A stretch of DNA of 32,259 nt from positions 1-32,259 of the forward strand of contig JADZCY010000064.1 in NCBI GenBank assembly GCA_020851325.1. The letters are read 5' to 3'. The notes beneath the pieces were generated by a model that worked only from the letters and a program-made list of their open reading frames with translations, ran no database searches and was not told where the DNA came from. Shown piece after piece: positions 8,634 to 18,421 of this stretch (position 1 is the stretch's first letter; each line of letters begins with the position of its first letter). This DNA is from Acidobacteriota bacterium. Lineage in GTDB: Bacteria > Acidobacteriota > Vicinamibacteria > Vicinamibacterales > UBA2999. A program made the translations under genes and the position numbers.

Positions 8634-8647
8634 CGTATTCGCCTTAG

Positions 8648-8670
8648 ACTATAGTTTGAATCGAATAGTT
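8648..8670 (-). promoter_or_regulatory. Candidate PadR operator / promoter -10 region
   Basis: Fifteen bases upstream of the padR ATG is an AT-rich island in otherwise GC-rich DNA. It contains the 8-bp palindrome ACTATAGT (8648-8655) and an inverted pair ACTAT (8648-8652) / ATAGT (8665-8669). TATAGT read on the minus strand also fits a -10 hexamer at 5 of 6 positions. Overlap of dyad and -10 fits autorepression. No good -35 is seen. Confidence 0.4.
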
Positions 8671-8689
8671 CCGACGTTGCCAATTCTTT

Positions 8690-8790
8690 GGGCTTGAAGG
8701 GCTTGGGGCTTGCAGGGCTTGGAGGGCTGGAGGGCTGGAGGGCTGGAGGGCTGGAGGGCTGGAGGGCTGGAGGGCTGGAGGGCTGGGAGG
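8690..8790. repeat. Tandem repeat array, CTGGAGGG type
   Basis: It begins with four degenerate CTTGAAGGG/CTTGGGG/CTTGCAGGG/CTTGGAGGG units and then runs as about eight near-perfect 8-bp units of CTGGAGGG. It lies between divergent padR and the M1 peptidase gene, so it sits upstream of both. Confidence 0.92.
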
Positions 8791-8892
8791 TTTGATGCCC
8801 CCATCATCCTGATGCCCCCAACGACGCGCGGCGGCGGTGCATGCACGCGTTTGGGTCCAACCTTGCGACGGGTCGGCCCGTCGAAGCGGGTT

Positions 8893-10884
8893 ATGACGGT
8901 TCGACGATTGGGCGTCGCTTGCGTCGCGGCTCTTCTCGCCGGTCTTCACGCCGGCGCTCGCACGAGCGCTGCCCCGCTTCAGGAGCTGACGCACGTGCAT
9001 CCCGCGGTGCCGCCCGAGGTGCACTACGACATCTCGGCGCGACTCGATCTCGTAGCGTCTCAACTGATTGGCGAGGCGTCGGTGCGCATCCGAAACCGTG
9101 GAGCGCTGCCACTGCAGACGATCCGGGTCGAGTGGCCGGATCTCCGCTCCTCGCCTGTTCGTATCTCGTTCGCCGGAGGAGCCGGCGACGACCATGCGCC
9201 TCGCGCCGCCGGCGTCGTCGTCGCACTGCCGGAGCCAATCGCGAATGGACAGTCGACGCTCGTGCAGTTTCGCTTTCGCAAGGCGGTCGGTTCCGTTGAC
9301 CAGGGTTGGGGAAGCACCGACTGGTACCCACGGGTCTCGTGGGGCTACGAGACACACGCCTCTTACGATGTTGCGCTCGACGCGCCCGCTGATGTCCTTG
9401 TGGCAGCGAGCGCCCGTCGAGACGTCGCCACGCAGCGATATCGGGCTGAGTCAGTGCGGGCCTTCGGCGTGTACCTCGGCCGGGGCTTTACGGAGCAGAC
9501 GACGAGTGCCGGCGCGACCGAAGTCCGCGCGGTGTTCAGGCCGCGGATGCGACCGTGCGCGGAACGCCTGCTGCAGGACACGGCCGAGGCGATTCGGTTC
9601 TACCACCAGCGCCTGGGGATGTACCCGCAACCCATCTTGACCATCATCCCCGGCGGTGCGAAACCGTGGGGCGGCTATCCGTTCGCCACCGCCATGGTCG
9701 TCGTGCACGGCCTGGAGGCGTGCGCGGAAGCCGATCGCGACGCGCATTGGCGCTGGATCGCCGCGCATGAAGCCGCTCACCAATACTGGCTGGAGCACGT
9801 GCTGGCCAAGGAGCCCGAGCAGGGACACGGCTGGTTGATGATCGGTCTCGGCATCTGGACCGACCGCGAGTACCTGCGGTCGCTGAAGATCGACCGTCCG
9901 TACACCGACCTGCTGAACCGCTACACGCAGCTTGTCCACCAGGGCCTGCCCGCCATCATCGAGATCAGCCCTGATGAACTGCGCCGCACGGAGTTCGACT
10001 ACAACAGCGGCGTGACGCATGGCAAAGGCTTCGGCATCATCAGCGCGCTGGAACAGATCGTCGGCGCCGCGGCGTTCGACCGCTCGATCAAGCGCGCCCT
10101 GAAGGAATACGCAGGACGGCGCCTGGGGACCGCCGAGTTCCGCGCGATTGTCGAGGCGGAAGCCGATCAGGAGCTCGGATGGTTCTTCGTGCCGATGCTG
10201 CGATCCAGCCGGTTCGCGTCATACGAACTGAGCGCGCCCTCGCGCCGACCTGACAGCGGCGGCCATGAAGTCACGGTCACGAGCACGGGGACCCTGCTGT
10301 TGCCGGTGCCGGTGGAGGCCGTGTTCGCCGACGGAACCAGGCAGCGTGTCACGCTCGACCGCGACCGGGACGAGCAGACCGTGCGGTTCACGGGAACCGC
10401 GGTCCTCGAGGAGGTTGTGCTGGACCCCGACCACGCGTTTCCGCTCGTCGTGCCACCGCCGACGATGACCGAGGCGCTGCTGGCTGAGAGGCTCGACGAG
10501 ATGCCCTGGACGGGCGCCGGCGATCTGGCGGGCCGCCTGTACAGGCACGCGGTGGAGCTCGATGCCAAGACGAGTACGATCTGGCGCAAGCTTGGCCTGA
10601 CGCTCTTCGAGGGCGGTCGATACCCGGACGCACTGGATGCGTTCGGACGACTCCTGCGCGTCGAAACCGACCCGAAGTCCGGCTGGCATTTCGGCGCGCT
10701 GGCGTGGATGGGTGCCGTGAGCGACGTGCTGAATCAGCGCGAGGCCGCGCTCGGCTTCTATCGCCGCGCGCTGGCGACCAATTCGAGTGCCAGCCTGAAC
10801 CATGAACAGTTCAGCCTCGTCATCGACCGGGCATGGGTCGAGGCTCGGCTGCAGAAGCCTTTCGCATGGCCGAGGGAAAGATAG
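8893..10884 (+). CDS. Secreted M1-like (gluzincin) peptidase with C-terminal TPR region
   Basis: The frame is open upstream through the repeat array, but the ATG at 8893 begins a clean signal peptide (MTVRRLGVACVAALLAGLHAG), giving 663 residues. The N-terminal beta domain and GGAKPWGGYPFATAMVV (254-270) resemble the M1 substrate region. HEAAH at 292-296 is the zinc motif. The usual downstream WLNEG motif, which supplies the third zinc ligand Glu, reads WLMIGLGIW, so the expected Glu is Ile. Asp324 or Glu326 in TDREY might substitute (inference). The last ~150 residues form two to three TPR-like helical repeats (LYRHAVELDAKTSTIW..., LGLTLFEGGRYPDALDAFGRLL). It is either an atypical peptidase subgroup or a non-catalytic homologue. 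Periplasmic location is likely. Confidence 0.8.
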   Translation: MTVRRLGVACVAALLAGLHAGARTSAAPLQELTHVHPAVPPEVHYDISARLDLVASQLIGEASVRIRNRGALPLQTIRVEWPDLRSSPVRISFAGGAGDDHAPRAAGVVVALPEPIANGQSTLVQFRFRKAVGSVDQGWGSTDWYPRVSWGYETHASYDVALDAPADVLVAASARRDVATQRYRAESVRAFGVYLGRGFTEQTTSAGATEVRAVFRPRMRPCAERLLQDTAEAIRFYHQRLGMYPQPILTIIPGGAKPWGGYPFATAMVVVHGLEACAEADRDAHWRWIAAHEAAHQYWLEHVLAKEPEQGHGWLMIGLGIWTDREYLRSLKIDRPYTDLLNRYTQLVHQGLPAIIEISPDELRRTEFDYNSGVTHGKGFGIISALEQIVGAAAFDRSIKRALKEYAGRRLGTAEFRAIVEAEADQELGWFFVPMLRSSRFASYELSAPSRRPDSGGHEVTVTSTGTLLLPVPVEAVFADGTRQRVTLDRDRDEQTVRFTGTAVLEEVVLDPDHAFPLVVPPPTMTEALLAERLDEMPWTGAGDLAGRLYRHAVELDAKTSTIWRKLGLTLFEGGRYPDALDAFGRLLRVETDPKSGWHFGALAWMGAVSDVLNQREAALGFYRRALATNSSASLNHEQFSLVIDRAWVEARLQKPFAWPRER

Positions 10885-10900
10885 CGAGAAGAGATCTCGT

Positions 10901-11028
10901 GGGCTTGCAGGGCTTGCAGGCTTGAAGGGCTTGGGGCTTGCAGGGCTTGGAGGACTGGAGGCCTGGGGGGCTGGAGGCCTGGGGGGCTGGAGGGCTGGAG
11001 GGCTGGAGGGCTGGAGGGCTGGAGGGCG
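10901..11028. repeat. Tandem repeat array, CTTGCAGGG then CTGGAGGG type
   Basis: The longest array of the family. CTTGCAGGG/CTTGAAGGG/CTTGGGG units pass into alternating CTGGAGGC-CTGGGGGG units and then near-perfect 8-bp CTGGAGGG copies. It fills most of the 172-bp spacer between the convergent peptidase and recQ genes. The unit order (9-mers first, 8-mers last) matches the array at 8690. Confidence 0.92.
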
Positions 11029-11056
11029 TGCGACGCCGCAAGGCTGTGTGAGGGTT

Positions 11057-12886
11057 TCAGGGTGGCGACGGGACTGCCGCGCCGCTTATCACCGCGAGCA
11101 CGGCCTCGCCGAGTTCTTCGGCCTTGCGCGCGCCGACGCCGTAGACGTGACGCAGCGTCTCGATGCTGGTGGGTTTGATCCGCGCCAGTTCGCGGAGCGT
11201 GGTGTCGTGAAAGATGACGTACGGCGGCACGCCGCGCTCGCGGGCGACGCGCAGGCGCAGCGCCCGCAGCTCTTCGAACAGCGCGCGGTCGACGCCTTCC
11301 CACGACTCGGCCTCGACACGCGAGCGCCGCGGCGCCCGGCCCTTCTCGGGCTTGCGCTGCCGCGCCAGGCTCAGCACGCCGGCCGTCGCCGGGTCGCGCA
11401 GCACCGCCGCGCCCTGCGCGCTCAGTTGCAGCACCGGATACTGATCACCCGACTGCTGCAACAGGCCGTGCGCGATCAGTTGATCGATGTAGCCGCGGAT
11501 CTCGTCCACGCTCGACTCGCGCAGCAGCCCGAATACCGTCAGCGTGTCGTGACCGCGCGTCCGGATGTTTTCGCTGGCATGGCCGCGCAGGATCTGGCCG
11601 ACGTGCGCCGCGCCGAAACGCTGGCCGACACGTGCCACGGCCGACAGGATCTTGCGCGCCAGCGTCACGGGATCCTCCACGGTCTCGAGCTCGCCGAGGC
11701 AGTAATCGCAGGCGCCGCAGTCGTCCTTCGTGTAACGCTCGCCGAAGTAGCTGACAAGCCGCTTGTGCCGGCAGCCGACGCTGGCGGCATAGCGTTCCAT
11801 GTCGCGCAGCAGCGATTGCCGCGCCTCGGTCAGTTCGCCGTTCTTGTTGAGGATCTCGCGCCAGCGCAGGAAGTCGGCCGACGAGACGATCAGCACGCAT
11901 TCGGCCTCGAGACCGTCGCGGCCGGCGCGGCCGGCCTCCTGCTGATAGTGCTCGAGCGACTGCGGACCACCGGCGTGAATCACGAACCGCACGTCCGATC
12001 GATCGATGCCCATGCCGAACGCCACCGTCGCCACGACGATGTCGACGGTTTCGTTGAGGAAGGCGTCCTGGTTGGCGTGGCGCTCCTCGTCCGAGAGGCC
12101 GGCGTGATACGGCCGCACGCGATAGTTTTCGTCCTTCAGCCACTCGGCGAGGTCGTCCACCTCGCGCCGCGTCGGGCAATAGATGATGCCGGCTTCGCCG
12201 CGATGGCGATCGAGCACCTGCAGCACCTGCGTCTTCAGCGACGCCCGCGGCAGCACGCGATACAACAGGTTCGGCCGATCGAACGATCCGACCAGCGTCA
12301 GCGCGTCGTTCAGTCCGAGCTGATTGACGATGTCTTCGCGGACGCGCGCGGTGGCGGTGGCGGTGAAGGCGTGAAAGCTGACCTCGGGCATCGAGGCGCG
12401 CAGCGCCCCGAGCTGGCGGTATTCCGGCCGGAAGTCGTGTCCCCAGTGGCTGATGCAGTGCGCTTCGTCGATGGCGACGAACCGCAGGTCGCACGTCGAC
12501 TTCAACCACGACACCCAGCCGCCGGCCTCGCCGGCAATGCGCTCCGGCGCCACGTAGAGCAAACGGAATCGCCGCTCGCGGAGACCGGCCATCACGCCGT
12601 TCCGCTGCTCCGTCGTCATTGCGCTGTTCAGGTACGCCGCCGGCACGCCGTTGGCCACCAGCGTGTCGACCTGATCCTTCATCAGCGAGATGAGCGGCGA
12701 GATGACCAGCGCCAGTCCGTCACGGACCAGCGCCGGCGCCTGGAAGCACAGCGACTTGCCGCCGCCGGTCGGCAGCACGAGCAGCGAGTCCCGTCCCGAG
12801 ACGACGGCGTCCATCGCCTCGCGTTGAAGAGGACGAAAGGACGTGTAGCCCCAGTACTGCTCGAGAATGGAAGGGAGGGAGTTCAA
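11057..12886 (-). CDS. recQ: RecQ-family ATP-dependent DNA helicase
   Basis: A 609-residue SF2 helicase with Walker A TGGGKS (40-45), DEAH box (140-143) leading into the RecQ-specific aromatic-rich loop ISHWGHDFRPEYRQL, and motif VI QQEAGRAGRDG (315-325). The zinc-binding cysteines are 372, 390, 393 and 396. A winged-helix RQC region follows, and a C-terminal HRDC domain (from about 533) carries RVARERGVPPYVIFHDTTL. It unwinds recombination intermediates and stalled forks in the 3'-5' direction. The start is TTG at 12886: the frame is open for another 72 bases to a stop at 12959 but holds no ATG or GTG. It lies downstream of nrdJ on the same strand, across a hairpin-rich spacer. Confidence 0.95.
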   Translation of the reverse strand: MNSLPSILEQYWGYTSFRPLQREAMDAVVSGRDSLLVLPTGGGKSLCFQAPALVRDGLALVISPLISLMKDQVDTLVANGVPAAYLNSAMTTEQRNGVMAGLRERRFRLLYVAPERIAGEAGGWVSWLKSTCDLRFVAIDEAHCISHWGHDFRPEYRQLGALRASMPEVSFHAFTATATARVREDIVNQLGLNDALTLVGSFDRPNLLYRVLPRASLKTQVLQVLDRHRGEAGIIYCPTRREVDDLAEWLKDENYRVRPYHAGLSDEERHANQDAFLNETVDIVVATVAFGMGIDRSDVRFVIHAGGPQSLEHYQQEAGRAGRDGLEAECVLIVSSADFLRWREILNKNGELTEARQSLLRDMERYAASVGCRHKRLVSYFGERYTKDDCGACDYCLGELETVEDPVTLARKILSAVARVGQRFGAAHVGQILRGHASENIRTRGHDTLTVFGLLRESSVDEIRGYIDQLIAHGLLQQSGDQYPVLQLSAQGAAVLRDPATAGVLSLARQRKPEKGRAPRRSRVEAESWEGVDRALFEELRALRLRVARERGVPPYVIFHDTTLRELARIKPTSIETLRHVYGVGARKAEELGEAVLAVISGAAVPSPP

Positions 12887-12922
12887 GAGACTGCGAATCT
12901 GACGATCTCGTGAGCTGGTGAT

Positions 12923-13064
12923 CTCCTGATCGATCTCAGGAGGGAGGGAACTGGAGATCTATCTGGCGATCTGGAATCGCCAGACTCGCGAGGCCGGGAC
13001 AGGAAGTCCCGGCCTCACTCGAGTCTCAGGCGCAGCCTGACACGCCCTTCGACAGGCTCAGGGC
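12923..13064. repeat. Array of consecutive hairpins in the nrdJ-recQ spacer
   Basis: Five inverted repeats in a row: CTCCTGA/TCAGGAG (12923-12942), CTGGCGAT/ATCGCCAG (12963-12983), a perfect 11-bp stem GAGGCCGGGAC/GTCCCGGCCTC with a 5-nt loop (12990-13016), TCAGGC/GCCTGA with a GCA loop (13026-13040), and GCCCT/AGGGC (13044-13064). The last contains CCCTTCGACAGGCTCAGGG, a motif I recognise as common in intergenic palindromes of many bacteria. No T-tract follows any of them, so they are not textbook intrinsic terminators. Confidence 0.75.
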
Positions 13065-13074
13065 AGGAACCACT

Positions 13075-15939
<2,865 letters not shown>

Positions 15940-16009
15940 GCTCCCTCCACCCGTGAGAAGACACCCATCCCCGAGAGGATGTCCTCCTCGAAAAAACCTG
16001 AGAATCGAA

Positions 16010-16057
16010 CTAAGTGATGTGTTGCGCGCGCGTGTCGTTCCGTGCAGTGGTGCTCAT
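16010..16057 (-). other. Possible 15-codon leader ORF in the nrdJ 5' region
   Basis: An ATG-initiated ORF encodes MSTTARNDTRAQHIT and a TAG stop, lying wholly within the predicted nrdJ leader. No convincing ribosome-binding site precedes it, and an ORF of this length arises easily by chance, so it is listed only as a possibility. The rest of the 386-bp spacer (15940-16325) holds the nrdJ leader, promoter and NrdR-like boxes; no other gene is seen. Confidence 0.2.
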
Positions 16058-16139
16058 GGCGGTCTGGCTCGTCGTGTCTGCGTGGTGACTCCTGGGATGA
16101 GTCGGTCCGGCGCAAACGTCGGTGTCGCGCGCGAGGGTC

Positions 16140-16168
16140 AATATGCGCCTGTAACGACAGGATGTCAA
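16140..16168 (-). promoter_or_regulatory. Sigma70-type promoter of nrdJ
   Basis: On the minus strand a perfect -35 TTGACA (16163-16168) is followed after exactly 17 bp by CATATT (16140-16145), four of six to the -10 consensus. Transcription would begin near 16133, leaving a leader of about 190 nt before the nrdJ ATG. Confidence 0.65.
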
Positions 16169-16176
16169 GCCTTCGA

Positions 16177-16224
16177 CCACAACATCTTGCGTGCCCGTTT
16201 TAGGTCGAACGCTAAATGTCGATG
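16177..16224. promoter_or_regulatory. Candidate pair of NrdR boxes
   Basis: CCACAACATCTTGCGT (16177-16192) matches the 16-bp NrdR-box consensus acaCwAtATaTwGtgt at 12 positions by my count. A weaker second site, ACGCTAAATGTCGATG (16209-16224), matches 9. The two are 16 bp apart, the spacing typical of paired NrdR boxes, and lie just upstream of the nrdJ -35. NrdR is the ATP/dATP-sensing repressor of ribonucleotide reductase genes; its gene is not in the window. Confidence 0.45.
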
Positions 16225-16302
16225 TTTTGGCCGCAAATCAACGCTTTCGCCCTATTTTCGCATGGCGGTCAGCGTTGCCGCAAGTTCTACAGAATGGCAA
16301 AC

Positions 16303-16315
16303 GGAGCGCTGCTCC
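16303..16315 (-). terminator. Weak hairpin after the lipoprotein gene
   Basis: GGAGC/GCTCC with a 3-nt loop lies just downstream of the lipoprotein stop and is followed on the minus strand by GTTTG. The stem is short and the T-tract poor, so this is a low-confidence terminator for the kinase-lipoprotein unit. Confidence 0.25.
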
Positions 16316-16325
16316 TGCCTGGGAC

Positions 16326-16865
16326 TCAGCGTGCGAGGACGGCGACGAGCGCGGCGGCCTTGTCGGCAAGCTTGCCCGCGTACACGAGATTGCGCGCGCG
16401 CATGGCGTCCTCGGACTGCTGCACGAAGCGGCGGGCCGTCTCGAACTGCGTGCGGCCATCGGTCGACAGCGACGGCGCGTTCACCCGCGCGAGGTCGCGC
16501 GAAACGCGGGAGAGCAGCGAGCGGATGGAGGCTTCGGTCTTGGCGTCAGCCCCGGGGGCCGGGGTGAGCGTCAGCGCCGGCGGCGGCGTGGTGACGGCCG
16601 GCGTGCCGGTGGCCGCTGGCGGCGCGGGCGGCGGCGCCACCGGCCGCGGCTGCGGACGCACGGGGGCAGACGGCTCCGCCGGCGGCGGCGCCTCGACCGG
16701 CGCTGGTTCTTCGGGAGCAACGTAAATCGCGACGATCCGCGGCGGGGCGGGCGGTGGCAGCAACTCCGGCAGGGCCGGCTCCGGCAACGGAGCCTGCGCC
16801 CGCGCTGCGCAACCGGCAGCAAGGGGAAGCAGCGCCACGACGACGGCCAGGGGGTGCAGTCGCAT
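16326..16865 (-). CDS. Proline-rich lipoprotein of unknown function
   Basis: A 179-residue protein with a lipoprotein signal peptide ending in the lipobox LAAGC (Cys19). A long Pro/Ala-rich, probably extended region (about 25-105) follows, then an alpha-helical C-terminal domain (about 108-179: IRSLLSRVSRDLARV...TQFETARRFVQQSEDAMRARNLVYAGKLADKAAALV) with TPR-like spacing. The layout suggests an anchored helical module held away from the membrane. It begins 12 bp after the histidine kinase stop on the same strand, so it is probably co-transcribed and may act in the same signalling or envelope function. No family with a known function is recognised. Confidence 0.75.
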   Translation of the reverse strand: MRLHPLAVVVALLPLAAGCAARAQAPLPEPALPELLPPPAPPRIVAIYVAPEEPAPVEAPPPAEPSAPVRPQPRPVAPPPAPPAATGTPAVTTPPPALTLTPAPGADAKTEASIRSLLSRVSRDLARVNAPSLSTDGRTQFETARRFVQQSEDAMRARNLVYAGKLADKAAALVAVLAR

Positions 16866-16877
16866 GCAATCTCGATC

Positions 16878-18326
16878 CTACCGCGCTCGGGGAAGTTTGA
16901 TCACGAATGTTGTGCCCGTGCCGACGGTGGATTCGACGTCGATGTCACCGTTGTGCAACTGAACGGTGCGAAACACAAGTGACAATCCGATGCCGCTGCC
17001 CCGCTTCTTCGTCGTGAAATAGAGATCGAAGATGCGCGCGAGGTGCTCGGGCGCGATGCCCTCGCCCGTATCGGACACGCGGACTTCGACGCGCCCTTCG
17101 CGACCGGGCGCCGCCGACAGCCGCAGCCGACCACCGCGCGCCATCGCCTGCACGGCGTTCTGCGCCAGGTTCAGGAACGCCTGGCGCAGCAGCCCTTCGT
17201 CGCCTTCGATCGCCAGTTCCGCATCGGGACATGTCACTTCGGACGTAATCCCCTGCCGCTCGGCCTCCGGCGCCACCGCGTCGTGAATGGCCATCAGCAG
17301 CGGCCGCACCTTCACCGGCGCCAGCGTCACGTCCTCGGGCCGCACGAACTTCAGGAACCCCTGCACCACATCGTCCAGGCGGCGGATCTCGGTGCCGATC
17401 ACTTCGGCGTGCCGCATCGCGGAGATCGGCTCAGGACCGGCCATCTTGTGCTTCAGCAGTTCGAGGTGGATGGTCATCGCGTTCAAGGGGTTCTTCACCT
17501 CGTGCGCGACACCGGCGGTGAGGCGGCCGAGCGAGGCGACGCGACGCGTGAGGTCCGCCAGCTGCGCGCGCTTCGGGCCGTCGCTGATCGCCGACTGCAG
17601 CTGCGCCGACACCTGATCGAAGACGTCGCCGAGATCGCGGAACTCCTCGTCGCGCAAGTCGAGCGGCTTGCCGAGTTCGCCGCGGCCCAGACGCGTCAGC
17701 CCGCTGGTGATGACGTGAATCGGCCGCAGCACCACCTGCGACAACAGCATCGCGACGCTGACGGCAATGATCAGCGCGAGTCCGGCGGCAATGCCGGCGG
17801 GCACCAGCGATCGGCTCAGCTCCTGACGAATCAGGATCGGCGACAGGCCGATGCAGATCTCGCCGAAGGGCTCGTCGCCGAGCGACAGCGGCTGCCGCCA
17901 TTCGAGCGTGCGCCCTTCGGAGTAGAGCACGCGCACCTGCTCGTACCCCGGCGCCGCCACCAGGCGCGGCAGATCCTCGCCACGCGGCATCGTCAGGCCC
18001 ACCTGCGTCGGATCGTTGGACGCGATCACCGTGCGTGTGCGATCGACGATGGCGGCGTAGAGCACTTCGGGCGAATACATCGCCGATTCGAGCGCCGCGC
18101 GGACGGTGGGGCTCGATCGGATGTCCTGATACGCCGTCTCGCGGCTCACCAGCACGTCACGCGTCTGGTGGAAGATGCCCGTTGCCACCAGTTCCGCGCG
18201 CGCCGTGCCCTGCTCGAGCAGCACGCGCACGAGCGTGCCGATCTGCAGAAGGCTCAGGCCGATCACCACCAGCACGACGATGGAGGTGACGCCCAGCACC
18301 TGCTTCTGCTTGATGGACAGGGGCAT
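16878..18326 (-). CDS. Sensor histidine kinase
   Basis: A 482-residue membrane sensor kinase. TM1 (about 12-33), a ~140-residue periplasmic sensor region, TM2 (about 175-199) and a HAMP linker (RPIHVITSGLTRLGRGELG) lead into the kinase core. That core has the H-box GVAHEVKNPLNAM with phosphorylatable His275, the N-box NLAQNAVQAM (386-395), the G1 box DTGEGI, FDLYFTTK, and the G2 box GSGIGLSL. The short dimerisation domain and HEVKNPL sequence resemble NtrB/AtoS-type kinases that partner sigma54 response regulators, and such a regulator is encoded 2 kb upstream on the same strand (20331-21731). The lipoprotein gene follows after 12 bp. The ATG lies next to the 18331-18419 repeat array. Confidence 0.93.
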   Translation of the reverse strand: MPLSIKQKQVLGVTSIVVLVVIGLSLLQIGTLVRVLLEQGTARAELVATGIFHQTRDVLVSRETAYQDIRSSPTVRAALESAMYSPEVLYAAIVDRTRTVIASNDPTQVGLTMPRGEDLPRLVAAPGYEQVRVLYSEGRTLEWRQPLSLGDEPFGEICIGLSPILIRQELSRSLVPAGIAAGLALIIAVSVAMLLSQVVLRPIHVITSGLTRLGRGELGKPLDLRDEEFRDLGDVFDQVSAQLQSAISDGPKRAQLADLTRRVASLGRLTAGVAHEVKNPLNAMTIHLELLKHKMAGPEPISAMRHAEVIGTEIRRLDDVVQGFLKFVRPEDVTLAPVKVRPLLMAIHDAVAPEAERQGITSEVTCPDAELAIEGDEGLLRQAFLNLAQNAVQAMARGGRLRLSAAPGREGRVEVRVSDTGEGIAPEHLARIFDLYFTTKKRGSGIGLSLVFRTVQLHNGDIDVESTVGTGTTFVIKLPRAR

Positions 18327-18330
18327 GATG

Positions 18331-18419
18331 GAAAGGTGCGGAAGGGTGCGGAAGGGTGCTGAAGGGTGCTGAAAGGTGCGAAGGGTGCGAAAGCTGCGAA
18401 GGGTGCGAAAGCTGCGCAG
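18331..18419. repeat. Tandem repeat, GAAGGGTGCG/GCTGAAGGGT type
   Basis: About nine units of 9-10 bp, first GAAGGGTGCG and GCTGAAGGGT, then GCGAAAGCT variants. This is the same type as 2101-2186. It starts four bases upstream of the histidine kinase ATG and reaches the amidase stop region, filling the whole spacer, so any kinase ribosome site lies within it. Confidence 0.85.
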
Positions 18420-18421
18420 CT

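Noticed and set aside
8710-8892. N-terminal extension of the M1 peptidase through the repeat array
   Set aside because: It would encode repeated GLEGWRAG units from tandem DNA; the ATG at 8893 gives a normal signal peptide.
12990-13016. Intrinsic terminator of nrdJ
   Set aside because: The stem is excellent, but no T-tract follows on either strand; reported as a hairpin only.
15940-16133. Cobalamin riboswitch upstream of nrdJ
   Set aside because: Only a short fragment resembles the B12 box (AGCCAG-ACCGCC, with bases missing) and the CCACTG element is on the wrong side of it; not enough to call the element.
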